Assembly (NCBI GenBank): GCA_040905365.1
Contig: JBBDRQ010000027.1
Span: 1-46,880, forward strand
Source of the DNA: JAHWKV01 sp040905365
GTDB lineage: Bacteria; Actinomycetota; CADDZG01; JAHWKV01
Direction: 5' to 3'
Length of the DNA stretch: 46,880 bases
Under the pieces are notes generated by a model, which ran no database searches, had not been told where the DNA came from, and saw only the letters and a list, made by a program, of their open reading frames with translations. Positions 32,375-41,690 of this stretch are shown piece after piece. The translations under genes were made by a program, and so were the position numbers. The first letter of the stretch is position 1. Every line of letters begins with the position of its first letter.

Positions 32375-33783
32375 CCGGTCCGCTGTGGAAGGGCAGATTC
32401 TCCAAGCCTCCTTCCGAGGCGCTGGCCGAGCTGTCCCGCTCGGTCCATTTTGACGCGCGGCTGTGGCCCCAGGACATCGCCTGCGGGCGGGCGCACGCGG
32501 CCAACCTGAGGCGCGCCGGGCTGATAAGCCGGCGTGACGAGAAGGACCTGAATGCGGGCTTGGACGCTGCGGCGCGGGCGTTTGAGGACGGGACCTTCCA
32601 GTTCAGCGCGGCCGACGAGGACGTCCACAGCGCGCTCGAGCGGTTCTTGACCGAGCAACTGGGTGAGACCGGCGCCCGGATTCACGCCGGAAGATCGCGC
32701 AACGACCTGGTCGCAACCGATCTGCGGCTGTGGCTCAAGCAACGCATACCGGAGCTGGCCCAGGGAGTGCAGGATCTGCAGTGGGCAATTTTGGGCAAGT
32801 GCAGGCAGTACCCGGACTGCGTGGCGCCCGGCTACACGCACCTGCAAAGGGCGCAGCCGGTACTGCTGGCGCACCACCTGCTGGCCCACGCCTTTGCGTT
32901 AAGCCGCGATTTCGACCGGCTGGCGGGCGCGTACCGCCGGGCGGATGTTTCGGGTCTGGGGGCCGCGGCCTTTGCGGGAACCACGCTGCCGCTGGATCCG
33001 GTCAAGGTGGCCGAGGATTTAGGTTTCTCGGAGGTATTCGACAACTCGGCCGACGCGGTCAGCTCACGGGACTTCGCGCTGGAGTTCCTCTCGGCGGCGG
33101 CGATCGCCGCGGTGCAGCTGTCCCGAATTGGTGAGGAAGTGGTGCTGTGGACCAGCGCCGAATTCGGCTTTGCCACCCTCGACGACGAGTTCGCTACCGG
33201 CTCGAGCATCATGCCGCAAAAGAAGAACGCGGACGTGGCGGAGCTGGTGAGGGCCAAGTCGGCCCGGGTAACCTCCGACCTGGTGCACCTGCTCGGGGTG
33301 CTCAAGGGTCTGCCGCTGGCCTACAACCGGGATCTGCAGGAGGACAAAGAGCCGGTCTTCGACGCGGCGGACTCCCTGGGTCTGAGCTTGAGCGCCCTGG
33401 CCGGAGCCTTGGGCTCGATCACCTTTCACCCCGACCGCATGGAAGCCGCGGCGGCCGGCGGCGCCGCCGCGGCAACCGACCTGGCGGAGGCGCTGGTGGT
33501 GAAGGGGGTGCCGTTTCGGCAAGCCCATGAAGCTGTGGGACGGCTGGTAGCGCTGGCCGTCGCGTCCGGCAAGGACATCTCGCAGTGTTCGGCCGAGGAG
33601 CTGGCCTCGGTTCATCCCGAGTTGGAGCCGCCGATGCTGGCGCGGCTGGACCCGCGCTCGAGCGTACAGGCGCGCTCCTCCCACGGAGGCACCGCGCCGG
33701 AGCGGGTGGCCGAACAGATCGACCGGCTGGAGCAGATGATGACGGAGCAAACCAAGTGGCTGAAGGAACGCCGGACGGCTTAG
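32371..33783 (+). CDS. argH: Argininosuccinate lyase
   Basis: ArgH splits argininosuccinate into arginine and fumarate, the last step of the pathway. It has the signature GSSIMPQKKNADVAEL with the flexible catalytic-serine loop, and HAGRSRNDLVATDLRLW and GYTHLQRAQPVLLAHH near the active site. It has 470 residues from ATG 32371, which overlaps the argG stop. The stop shares one base with the next gene. Confidence 0.97.
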   Translation: MTGPLWKGRFSKPPSEALAELSRSVHFDARLWPQDIACGRAHAANLRRAGLISRRDEKDLNAGLDAAARAFEDGTFQFSAADEDVHSALERFLTEQLGETGARIHAGRSRNDLVATDLRLWLKQRIPELAQGVQDLQWAILGKCRQYPDCVAPGYTHLQRAQPVLLAHHLLAHAFALSRDFDRLAGAYRRADVSGLGAAAFAGTTLPLDPVKVAEDLGFSEVFDNSADAVSSRDFALEFLSAAAIAAVQLSRIGEEVVLWTSAEFGFATLDDEFATGSSIMPQKKNADVAELVRAKSARVTSDLVHLLGVLKGLPLAYNRDLQEDKEPVFDAADSLGLSLSALAGALGSITFHPDRMEAAAAGGAAAATDLAEALVVKGVPFRQAHEAVGRLVALAVASGKDISQCSAEELASVHPELEPPMLARLDPRSSVQARSSHGGTAPERVAEQIDRLEQMMTEQTKWLKERRTA

Positions 33784-34187
33784 TGGTCGGCTCCAGCCGG
33801 GAGTATCTGGCTCTTTACGGCTCGCTTATGTCCTGCGTCGGGGGGCTGCGGCGGCTCGGCGACACCCGCGGCCTGAGGTATGTGGGGCCTTGCACCATGC
33901 AGGGCCGGCTCGTCGACCTGGGCAGATACCCGGGCCTGGTTTTGCAAGAGGGTTTGGTGGAGGCCGAGCTGTACGAGATAACCGATCGCGCGATCTTGGA
34001 TGGGCTGGACCGCTTCGAGGGCTACCACCGGCACAACGCCGGGCTGTCGGTTTATGTGCGCAGGCGGGTCAGGCTCCGCGAGCCCGACTGCCACGCCTGG
34101 GTGTACATCTACAACAAGCCCTACGCCGGGCGGCCGGTGATCGCCGGCGGCAGCTGGTTCGAGCACGTGTCGCAACCGCAAGGTTGA
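33783..34187 (+). CDS. Gamma-glutamylcyclotransferase-like (AIG2/GGCT fold) protein
   Basis: This 134-residue protein has the GGCT-fold pattern: LALYGSLMSC at the N-terminus, GPCTMQGRLVDLGRYPGLV, and the likely catalytic Glu79 in DRFEGYHRHN. Enzymes of this fold release 5-oxoproline from gamma-glutamyl compounds or cleave gamma-glutamylamines. The GTG start at 33783 shares a base with the argH stop, so it is translated with the arg operon. The specific substrate is unknown; a role in glutamate or arginine salvage would be a guess. Confidence 0.82.
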   Translation: MVGSSREYLALYGSLMSCVGGLRRLGDTRGLRYVGPCTMQGRLVDLGRYPGLVLQEGLVEAELYEITDRAILDGLDRFEGYHRHNAGLSVYVRRRVRLREPDCHAWVYIYNKPYAGRPVIAGGSWFEHVSQPQG

Positions 34188-34192
34188 CCCGG

Positions 34193-35215
34193 TTACAGCA
34201 GGTGACGGCGAGAGGCCGAGTGCTTGGGTTGCCAGCGGCTGCGTCGGCCGATACCGATGGCCACGCCGCAGGAAAAGAGTCCGGCGACGATCCACAAGGG
34301 TCCGTTGGCCTGCTCGACGGCCCCGAGTTGCTCGCCCTGCAGCTGCGCAGCCGTCGCCTGCGGCGGGCCGGCTTCCGCGGCGGGCGCCGCATCCGGTGAA
34401 GACGATGTTTGCGGACTAGGCGACGCCGAAGCCTTTGGTTTGGCGACGGGCGGAGCCGACCGGGATGGATCGGCGGCGCCGGTCGCAGGTGAGTCCGGCG
34501 GAGTTGGTTCGGGGTTTGCCTCCATCTGGTCGATCAGTTCACCGGCGGAGTTATCGGTCGTTTTGCCGGGCTGGGAAGGGCCGGGCTCGGCCGCGGGCTC
34601 AGGCGGGGGAGGCGGATCGGGCTCGGAGCTTGAGCCGCCTGCGCAGGTCATTCCCGGAGTCGAACCCTGCCCCGATGCCTGGCCCGGGTCGCTGTTTTCG
34701 ATCGGACCCGACGGCCCTCCGAAGTGTGCCACCGCAAACACCCAGGGCACGCCGTCGTGGATCTCGCACGCCATCCCGAAGCCCACGTGGGTAAACCCCG
34801 GGTGGACGATGTTGTTGCGGTGGACCTTGCTGTTCATCCACCAGTTGTGAATCTTCTCGGCTGCGAACGGCTCGTGGCCCTCCCAGTAGGCGAGGTTCTC
34901 CGCCCTCCAGTTGAAGGGCGCTCCCTTGGCCGGGTCGCTGGAGTGGTACATGCGGGCCTCCGAAGCCAGGTGCTGGGCCCACTTCTGCGCGGTTGCATCC
35001 AGACTTGCCGACCGGCTCATTCCGTCCAGATCCCGCGCCGAGTGCTCGGCGTTCATGTACTGCAGCAGCTTTTGGCTGTTCGTGCCGGCGTTGGCGGGGA
35101 CGGCGGCCCAAGCCGCCGGCGGGTTGAGCATCCACAGCAGCAGGCACAGCGCGCCCAGCGCGGCTGTGCAATGTCTGATGTGCCGCACCGGCGGCGGATC
35201 GAATACGCCCCTCAC
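34193..35215 (-). CDS. Secreted CAP-domain (SCP/PR1-like) protein with C-terminal membrane anchor
   Basis: The 340-residue protein has a signal peptide ending near AAWA (about residue 37), a CAP domain (about 45-185) with the family residues in LASEARMYHSS, RAENLAYWEG and NNIVHPGFTHVGFGMA, then a long Pro/Ser/Ala-rich linker and a C-terminal hydrophobic helix (about 303-322) with a basic tail. CAP proteins are secreted and often bind lipids or cell-wall ligands, but in bacteria the role is usually unknown. It is convergent with the arg operon and divergent from polX. Confidence 0.85.
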   Translation of the reverse strand: MRGVFDPPPVRHIRHCTAALGALCLLLWMLNPPAAWAAVPANAGTNSQKLLQYMNAEHSARDLDGMSRSASLDATAQKWAQHLASEARMYHSSDPAKGAPFNWRAENLAYWEGHEPFAAEKIHNWWMNSKVHRNNIVHPGFTHVGFGMACEIHDGVPWVFAVAHFGGPSGPIENSDPGQASGQGSTPGMTCAGGSSSEPDPPPPPEPAAEPGPSQPGKTTDNSAGELIDQMEANPEPTPPDSPATGAADPSRSAPPVAKPKASASPSPQTSSSPDAAPAAEAGPPQATAAQLQGEQLGAVEQANGPLWIVAGLFSCGVAIGIGRRSRWQPKHSASRRHLL

Positions 35216-35315
35216 CCGGTCGATTATCCCAGGCTCGGGCGACCGGTGGTCGATTCCGATCAGCCGGTCGGGTTCGATCGGATTCCAGGTTCAGGAGCCC
35301 GGTTAGGATCGAGTA

Positions 35316-37031
35316 ATGCCCCCGAACAACGACCGGATCGCCGACGCCTTCGAAGAGCTTGCGGACCTCCTCCAGATTGCCGGAAGCGACCGGTTCCGAA
35401 TTTTGGCCTACCGGCGGGTTGCCGAGGAGGTGCGCGCACTGGCCAAGGACGCAGGCTCGCTGAGCGACGCCGAGCTTGCCGGGTTAAGGGGCGTCGGAAA
35501 GGCGACCGCGGCCAAGATTCGAGAGTTCCTGGCAACGGGCACTATGGCCAAGCTCGAACAGGCGCGCTCGGAGGTGCCGGCCGGTATCAGGCAGTTGACC
35601 GCGTTGCAGGGCGTCGGTCCTCGCACCGCCATGCGTTTGCACGAGGAGCTAGGTGTAGGCAGCGTCAAGGACTTGGAAAAAGCGGTGGAGCAGGGTCGGG
35701 TCCGCACGGTGAGGGGAATGGGACCTAAGACCGAACAGAACGTCGCGAGGGCTCTGAAGGCGTTCGCCGGAGGTGAGTCCAGGGTGCTGCTGGATGTGGC
35801 GACGTCGATCGCCGACGCTATCCTGGCCGCGCTGCGGGAGTTGCCTGAGGTGGAGCGGGCCGAGCGGTGCGGGAGCTTGCGCCGAATGAAAGAGACCATC
35901 GGCGACATCGACCTGCTGGCCACCGGAGGGGACCCGCAGGCCATTATGGACCTGTTCGTGAAGCTGCCGCAGGTGCAGGAGGTTGCAGCCAAGGGCACAA
36001 CGAAGTCGACGGTGCTCACCGCACGGGGCGTCCGGGTCGACCTGCGGGCGGTGGCCGCGGATGAGTTCGGCGCCGCGCTGCAGTACTTCACCGGATCGCA
36101 GGAGCATAACGTCCGGGTCCGGGAGATCGCCGTCAAGCAGGGTTACAAACTCTCCGAGTACGGCCTGTTCACGGTTGAGGGCAACCGCAAGGTGGCCGGG
36201 GCGGATGAGCAGGAGATCTACCGTCTGCTGGGGATGCAGATGCCGCCGCCGCCCATGCGGGAGAACCGGGGCGAAATCGAAGCCGCTCAGCAGGGACGGC
36301 TGCAGGCGTTGGTGCAGGAGGGCGACCTGTTGGGGGATCTGCACTCCCACACCATCTACTCCGACGGATCGGCCACCGTGCGCGAGGTGGCCCTGGAGGC
36401 ATTGCGGCTCGGGCGCCGGTACCTGGCGATCACCGACCACCTGGACGCGTGGGTCAAGTCCCACACCATCGACTCGATTCGCCGCCAGGCCGAGGAGATC
36501 GCTCAGGTAAACGATGAGCTGGATGGCCGCTTGACGGTCCTGCAGGGGGTGGAGGTCGATATCCGGCGGGACGGGACACTGGCGCTCACCGACGAGATGG
36601 TCGATGCCGTCGACCTGGTTATCGTCAGCATTCACCAGCAGCATGGGCTGGGCCCAGAGGCCATGACCAAAAGAGTGGTGCGAGCGCTGGAGCGCCCGGG
36701 GGTCAACATCTTCGGGCACCCGACCGGCCGCCGCATCGGGGGCCGCCCGGCGGCGGAGTTCGACCTGGAGACGGTGTTTGGCGTGGCCGAGCAGAACAAC
36801 GTGATTTTGGAGGTCAACTCCAGCGCGTCGCGGCTGGACCTAAAGGACGACCATCTACGGCTGGCGCGCCGGATGGGCTGCCGGTTCTCGATCGCCACCG
36901 ACTCGCACCACCCCAGGCACCTTGCCCGCATCGGCCTGGGGGTCGGGATGGCGCAGCGGGGCTGGCTGACGCCCGACGAGGTGGTAAACACCCGGGAGCT
37001 GGACGACTTGAAGAACCTGCTGGCGGAGTAG
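35316..37031 (+). CDS. polX: DNA polymerase X with PHP phosphoesterase domain
   Basis: Bacterial PolX fills short gaps in base-excision repair and has a PHP domain with 3'-5' exonuclease activity. The sequence has the N-terminal HhH/8-kDa region (LAGLRGVGKATAAKIREF), nucleotidyltransferase motif GSLRRMKETIGDIDLL with catalytic Asp pair, and from about residue 340 the PHP domain DLHSHTIYSDGSATVRE with ITDHLD, IFGHPTGR and ATDSHHPRHL as metal ligands. It has 571 residues. mpg follows after three bases, and both act in base repair, so co-expression is sensible. Confidence 0.96.
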   Translation: MPPNNDRIADAFEELADLLQIAGSDRFRILAYRRVAEEVRALAKDAGSLSDAELAGLRGVGKATAAKIREFLATGTMAKLEQARSEVPAGIRQLTALQGVGPRTAMRLHEELGVGSVKDLEKAVEQGRVRTVRGMGPKTEQNVARALKAFAGGESRVLLDVATSIADAILAALRELPEVERAERCGSLRRMKETIGDIDLLATGGDPQAIMDLFVKLPQVQEVAAKGTTKSTVLTARGVRVDLRAVAADEFGAALQYFTGSQEHNVRVREIAVKQGYKLSEYGLFTVEGNRKVAGADEQEIYRLLGMQMPPPPMRENRGEIEAAQQGRLQALVQEGDLLGDLHSHTIYSDGSATVREVALEALRLGRRYLAITDHLDAWVKSHTIDSIRRQAEEIAQVNDELDGRLTVLQGVEVDIRRDGTLALTDEMVDAVDLVIVSIHQQHGLGPEAMTKRVVRALERPGVNIFGHPTGRRIGGRPAAEFDLETVFGVAEQNNVILEVNSSASRLDLKDDHLRLARRMGCRFSIATDSHHPRHLARIGLGVGMAQRGWLTPDEVVNTRELDDLKNLLAE

Positions 37032-37034
37032 CCG

Positions 37035-37622
37035 GTGCAGCGGCTTGACCCGGAGTTTTACGTACGGCACCCGCTGGAGCTGGCTGAGCTGCTGCTGGGA
37101 CTCACCTTGTACAGGCAGCGGCCGGAAGGCCTGGTAGCGGGGCGGATCGTCGAGGTCGAGGCTTACTGCGGCAAAGACGACCCGGCCAGCCACGCCTACC
37201 GCCGCAGGACCGAGCGCAACGCGGTGATGTTCGGACCCCCGGGTCGTCTGTACGTTTACTTCACCTACGGGATGCACCACTGCGCCAACATTGTCGCCGA
37301 CGAGGATGGCTTGGCCGGGGCGGTGCTGCTGCGGGCGGTGGAGCCCCTGCAGGGGCTGGAGCTGATGGCCAAGCGCAGGAACGTGGACAAGCCGGGGCTG
37401 CTGGCCAAAGGGCCCGGGCGGCTGGCCCAGGCGTTTGACCTGACCCGGGCCGACAACGGCGCCGACCTGTCCGATGGGGACGTGTGGGTAGGGCGACAAC
37501 GCCGGGTCGAAGGGCCCATCGAACGCTCGGTGCGTATTGGCATCAAGCCCGAGATGCGGCAGCCGTGGCGCTTCTATGAGCCCGGTCCGTGGGTGAGCGG
37601 CCCCCGGCGGGCTATCGGTTAA
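37035..37622 (+). CDS. mpg: 3-Methyladenine DNA glycosylase (Mpg/AAG family)
   Basis: This enzyme excises alkylated and deaminated purines. The family pattern is clear: RIVEVEAYCGKDDPASHAY with the catalytic Glu, MFGPPGRLYVYFTYGMH and LLAKGPGRLAQAF. It has 195 residues. The GTG start at 37035 is three bases after the polX stop. The glycosylase would create the abasic site that leads to the gap PolX can fill. Confidence 0.93.
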   Translation: MQRLDPEFYVRHPLELAELLLGLTLYRQRPEGLVAGRIVEVEAYCGKDDPASHAYRRRTERNAVMFGPPGRLYVYFTYGMHHCANIVADEDGLAGAVLLRAVEPLQGLELMAKRRNVDKPGLLAKGPGRLAQAFDLTRADNGADLSDGDVWVGRQRRVEGPIERSVRIGIKPEMRQPWRFYEPGPWVSGPRRAIG

Positions 37623-37632
37623 TCTTGCACCC

Positions 37633-38913
37633 GTGCCTTCGGACATTTACTCAGAGCTCTCCCGGCGCGGGCTGATTCACCAGACCACGGACCCGGAGCT
37701 CGGCAAACTACTGGCCGGCGAACAGTTCGTTGTTTACTGCGGGTTCGACCCCACGGCCGACAGCCTGCACGTCGGCGGGCTCGTTCAGCTGCTCGGACTC
37801 AGGCGTATGCAGCTGGCGGGCCACAAGCCGATAGCGCTGATGGGCGGCGCAACCGGGCTGATCGGCGATCCCAGCGGGAAAGAGCGGGAACGCACCCTGT
37901 TGCCGGCCGACGTGCTGGAGGCCAACATCGAGAAGATCTCCGCGCAGGTGGCCTCCCTGGTGGACATCGGGCCCGGTGCGAAGCAGGGGCAGCTGGTCAA
38001 CAACGCCGAGTGGCTCGGCCCTCTTTTGCTTACCGACTTTCTGCGGGACATCGGCAAGCATTTCAGCGTGAACGCCATGGTCGCGCGCGACTCGGTCCGT
38101 AACCGGCTTCAGAGCCGGGAACAGGGCATCTCCTTTACCGAGTTCACCTACATGCTGCTGCAGTCCTACGACTTCTTGCACCTGTACGACCACTATGGCT
38201 GCCGGCTGCAGATCGGCGGCCGCGACCAGTGGGGCAACATCACCTACGGCATCGAGCTCATCCGCAAGGTTCGCGGCGCCCAGGCGTACGGTTTGACCTC
38301 GCCCCTGGTAGAGGGGCTCTCGGGAGCGAAGATGGGCAAGAGCGTAGGGGGCAACGTGTGGCTGGACCCGGCGAAGACATCTGCGTACCGCTTCTACCAG
38401 TACTGGATAAACGCGGCGGATGAGCACGTCGTGCAGATGCTCAACTTCTTCACTTTCTTGGATCAGGAGAGCATCGGGGAACTGGAGAAGGCTGTGGCCG
38501 AGCGGCCGGCGGCTCGCGAGGCCCAGCGCGTGCTGGCGCATCAGGTTACGTCGCTGGTACACGGCGAGCAGGAAGCGCGCAAGGCGCAGCGGGCGTCGCA
38601 GGCCCTTTTCGGGCAGCAGATCGCCGAGCTCGACGAGCCGACGCTGCTCGAAGTGCTGGCGGATGCGCCCTCCAGCAGGGAGCCCAAGAGTTCCTTCGAG
38701 CAGGGCAAGCCCTTGGTCGACCTGCTGCTGGAGACGGACCTGGCAAGCTCCAAGCGAAGCGCCCGGGAGTTCGTATCCGGCGGTGGCGTGTATGTGAACA
38801 ACGTCAAGGAGCAGGACCTGCAGCGCACCGTCGGCACATCGGACCTGCTGCTGGGCCGCTACTTGGTATTGAGGCGCGGCAAGAAGAACTACCACTTGAT
38901 CGAGTGTGTGTGA
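37633..38913 (+). CDS. tyrS: Tyrosyl-tRNA synthetase
   Basis: TyrS charges tRNA-Tyr. It is a class I enzyme with VYCGFDPTADSLHVGGL, where HVGG is the HIGH box, the tyrosine-binding YMLLQSYDFLHLY and QIGGRDQWGNI, and KMGKS in place of KMSKS, a common variant. A C-terminal S4 RNA-binding domain (from about residue 355) is present. It has 426 residues. The start GTG 37633 follows mpg by 10 bases, and the stop overlaps the next gene (GTGA). No T-box leader is possible in this gap. Confidence 0.97.
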   Translation: MPSDIYSELSRRGLIHQTTDPELGKLLAGEQFVVYCGFDPTADSLHVGGLVQLLGLRRMQLAGHKPIALMGGATGLIGDPSGKERERTLLPADVLEANIEKISAQVASLVDIGPGAKQGQLVNNAEWLGPLLLTDFLRDIGKHFSVNAMVARDSVRNRLQSREQGISFTEFTYMLLQSYDFLHLYDHYGCRLQIGGRDQWGNITYGIELIRKVRGAQAYGLTSPLVEGLSGAKMGKSVGGNVWLDPAKTSAYRFYQYWINAADEHVVQMLNFFTFLDQESIGELEKAVAERPAAREAQRVLAHQVTSLVHGEQEARKAQRASQALFGQQIAELDEPTLLEVLADAPSSREPKSSFEQGKPLVDLLLETDLASSKRSAREFVSGGGVYVNNVKEQDLQRTVGTSDLLLGRYLVLRRGKKNYHLIECV

Positions 38914-40094
38914 GGACCGGCAAGTCGCAGGAGGGGGCGGCCACGAGCATCTTTGACGACGTGAGTCTCGATCAACTGCACCGCCGCCGCAGCGCGAAGT
39001 GGTCCAAGTACCCGCAGGACGTCATACCGGCGTGGGTGGCCGAGATGGACTTCGCGCTGGCCGAGCCGGTGCGTCTGGCGTTAGTGGAGGCCGTCGACCG
39101 CTACGACCTGGGCTACCCGCCGGCTTCCTCGGACATCGGCTTCGGCGAGACTGTGGCGGGATGGGCCGACCGCTCTTACGGATGGAGCGTGGAGCCTGAC
39201 TCGGTGGTGATTCTTCCCGATGTCGTGCGGGGTCTGGAGGTGGGGTTGAAGGTGCTCACCGAACCCGGCGACGGTGTGGTGATCCAGCCTCCGGTCTACC
39301 CGCCGTTTTTCATGGTGATCAATCACACCGGCCGGCGGGTGGTGGAGAATCCGCTGGTTTTGCGCAACGGCCGCTTCGAGGTCGATCTGGAAGGACTCGA
39401 CGAGGCTTTGAGCCGGGCCAAGACCTTCATCCTGTGCAACCCCCACAACCCGACCGGCCGGTCTTTTAGCCGGCAGGAACTCGAGGCGATGGCGGAGCTG
39501 GCCGTACGCCACGACGTAACCGTCATCTCGGATGAGGTGCACTCGCCGCTTACGATGCCCGGGGCCGTTCACAACGTGTTCGTCAACCTGGGCGATGAGG
39601 TGGCGCAGCGCACGATCACCGTGACCGCGGCCTCCAAGGCCTGGAACTTCGGAGGGCTAAAGTGCGGCCTGGCCGTCGGCGGTTCACCCGAGCTTAGCCG
39701 GCGGTTGAGGGGTCTGGGCCACCTGGACACGGGGGGCGCCAGCATCTTGGGTATCGCGGCCACCGAGGCCGCATTTACCAAGGGGGCCGCGTGGATGGAC
39801 GAGGCCGTCGCGTACCTGGATGGCAACCGTCAACTGCTGGCCGAGCGGCTGGCCGAGCATCTTCCCGACGCCGGGTACGTGATTCCGGAGGCGACCTATC
39901 TGGGGTGGCTGGACTGCCGGGCGCTGGATCTCAAGCCCGACCCTCAAGCCTTCTTCCTGGAGCGCGCGCGGGTCGCATTCAGTCCCGGCCCGAGCTTCGG
40001 CAGCCAGGGCGAGGGATTCGTGCGCTTCAACTTCGGCACCTCCCGGGCGATCGTCACCGAGATCGTGGATCGGATGGCCGGGGCGCTGAGTTAG
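38910..40094 (+). CDS. PLP-dependent MalY/PatB-type aminotransferase or C-S lyase
   Basis: The protein has fold-type I aminotransferase features: IPAWVAEMDFALAEP near the N-terminus, CNPHNPTGR, ISDEVHSPL with the pyridine-binding Asp, and the PLP lysine in TAASKAWNFGGLK. This is the MalY/PatB family, which includes cystathionine beta-lyases and some aromatic or regulatory aminotransferases, so the exact substrate is open. It has 394 residues. GTG 38910 is chosen because it gives a GTGA overlap with tyrS; an in-frame GTG six bases upstream also exists. Confidence 0.88.
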   Translation: MRTGKSQEGAATSIFDDVSLDQLHRRRSAKWSKYPQDVIPAWVAEMDFALAEPVRLALVEAVDRYDLGYPPASSDIGFGETVAGWADRSYGWSVEPDSVVILPDVVRGLEVGLKVLTEPGDGVVIQPPVYPPFFMVINHTGRRVVENPLVLRNGRFEVDLEGLDEALSRAKTFILCNPHNPTGRSFSRQELEAMAELAVRHDVTVISDEVHSPLTMPGAVHNVFVNLGDEVAQRTITVTAASKAWNFGGLKCGLAVGGSPELSRRLRGLGHLDTGGASILGIAATEAAFTKGAAWMDEAVAYLDGNRQLLAERLAEHLPDAGYVIPEATYLGWLDCRALDLKPDPQAFFLERARVAFSPGPSFGSQGEGFVRFNFGTSRAIVTEIVDRMAGALS

Positions 40095-40121
40095 GCCGAG
40101 CCAGCAGGATGGCTGGTGCGG

Positions 40122-41039
40122 CTACAGCCCCAGCATCCTCAACTGGGCGACGATCGAATCGACCGTGTTCAGCAGAGGCGCCAGCAGCGAGAAGGGGGTC
40201 TCCAGAGGGCTGTGCTGTCCGGTGAAGGGCTCGGTGCCCTCGGCGAGAACCACGTCCGTCAAACCCGTCTTTTCTCTCATGTAGTCAAGAGCCTTGGTCA
40301 GGTCTACGACGCCGTTGCTCAGCGGTTCGGGCAGGATGATCAGCGTGCTCAGCACCCCAAACGCCCGGCCTTGGCCGTCTATCAGGGCGCTGCCCGAGTC
40401 TCCTGGGATCCCTGGAGTAAGTGTGAACACTGTGTGTCCCCATCCCTGCGGCGAGCGTGACTTGTATACGCCCTCTTTGGGTTTGAGTTCGCGGATCCCC
40501 AGCGCCAGCTCTGAGCTTCCGTACCCCAGCACCTTGTTGCCGGGGTTCAACGACCCGGTCTGTCCGGTGGGGCCGCCCCAGTGCGGCATGCTCGGGTTCA
40601 CGCGTTCGTGATCGGCCGGGTCGATCTTGACCAGTGCGAAGTCGTTGAAAAAGCAGGTTTCGGGGTCGTCCTCACCAACTTGCTGCATGAGGTGCCACGA
40701 GCTGTAGGCGAGGGTGCCGGGCCGGCTGGCTCCCTCGATCGTTACCGGTGTACCGGGGGGGAGGGTCGGGTTCAAGCAGCCGTTGGGCTGGCCTCCGCCG
40801 CCGTCGGCTCCGGAGCAGTGGGCGGCCTGACCCAGGTAGATGTCGTTGGAATCGTGAAAGACGAAGTTGGCCGTGCACTGCGAGCCTTGGGTGATCATGA
40901 CCGCCCCCGGCTGTATTGATGCCTCGGCGGCTTGCGCCCAGTCGAGCTGCGCGGCCGCGGGGGAGGCAACCAGGGTTAGTGCAAGTGTTGTTACCAAAAA
41001 TGCAGAAGCGGTCCGCAGTGCGGGCAGGTTGAGCTTCAT
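40122..41039 (-). CDS. Secreted trypsin-like serine protease
   Basis: This 305-residue protein has a signal peptide (cleavage near SPAAA, residue 30) and a chymotrypsin-fold protease. The catalytic triad is H74 in QAAHCSG, D133 in FFNDFALVKID and S215 in PGIPGDSGSALI. Four extra cysteines may form disulfides. The C-terminal 60 residues are hydrophobic-amphipathic but not clearly membrane-spanning. It lies next to a set of surface proteins, so action on extracellular proteins is plausible; the target is unknown. Confidence 0.88.
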   Translation of the reverse strand: MKLNLPALRTASAFLVTTLALTLVASPAAAQLDWAQAAEASIQPGAVMITQGSQCTANFVFHDSNDIYLGQAAHCSGADGGGGQPNGCLNPTLPPGTPVTIEGASRPGTLAYSSWHLMQQVGEDDPETCFFNDFALVKIDPADHERVNPSMPHWGGPTGQTGSLNPGNKVLGYGSSELALGIRELKPKEGVYKSRSPQGWGHTVFTLTPGIPGDSGSALIDGQGRAFGVLSTLIILPEPLSNGVVDLTKALDYMREKTGLTDVVLAEGTEPFTGQHSPLETPFSLLAPLLNTVDSIVAQLRMLGL

Positions 41040-41210
41040 AGGTCGACCGGCAATCCGTTGTATCGAGTAAGGCAGAAGGCTGACATGATGAGACCATTCC
41101 TATGGACGCGATTGACCATTAGCGTAACTCAAACTGGTTGGACTGGTTGGAAAAACCGTCCAACGTCCGCTACCGGCACCCGGATTCGATAGATAGAAGG
41201 ATTCCGCAAC

Positions 41211-41690
41211 TTGTACGACGACCCTTACCAGTACGACGACCCTTACGGGGACCGGTATTACCCCGCACCGCAACGCTTCGGCGCCCCGCAACCACGGCGC
41301 AAATGGCCGATCGCACTGGTCGTGGTGCTGGTGGCCGCCAGTGCCTCGTTCGTTGTGTTTTGGGGAGCGGACGAGGAGCAGGACTTCGATGAGTTCTGCC
41401 GGGTGGCGAGGCGAGCGGCCGACGTCAACCGGGTCGAGGTGGAGTCGTTGCCACAGGAAGAGGTCCAAGCTGCCGTTCGTACCGCGGCTGCGCGGCTGAT
41501 CCTGCTGCATGAACGCCTGGAGCAGGCGGCGCCGCCGCATCTGCAAGGTGACGTTGCCGAGATGATTGCCGGCTACCGCGAGGCTGTGCGTTCCCCTTCG
41601 GTGGCCCTGCTCAGCGCCGTCGACCAGTCGGACGCCGGCCAGCGGGTCGGCGCCGCCGTTGTCTCCGAGTGCCAGCAAGCGAGCGGTTAG
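41211..41690 (+). CDS. Small single-pass membrane protein with Tyr/Asp-rich N-terminus
   Basis: I do not recognise a family. The 159-residue protein has a cytoplasmic N-terminus rich in Tyr, Asp and Pro (DDPYQYDDPYGDRYY), one membrane helix (about 33-51) and an extracytoplasmic, mostly helical domain with single Cys residues near each end (FCRVAR and SECQQ) that may pair. The TTG start at 41211 has AAGGAT about nine bases upstream. A tandem 9-base repeat ACTGGTTGG (41133-41150) lies in its upstream region. It is divergent from the protease. Confidence 0.65.
   Translation: MYDDPYQYDDPYGDRYYPAPQRFGAPQPRRKWPIALVVVLVAASASFVVFWGADEEQDFDEFCRVARRAADVNRVEVESLPQEEVQAAVRTAAARLILLHERLEQAAPPHLQGDVAEMIAGYREAVRSPSVALLSAVDQSDAGQRVGAAVVSECQQASG

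Noticed and set aside
35216..35315. tRNA-like sequence with GGTTCGATCGG before polX
   Set aside because: No acceptor stem, anticodon arm or CCA-compatible end could be drawn.
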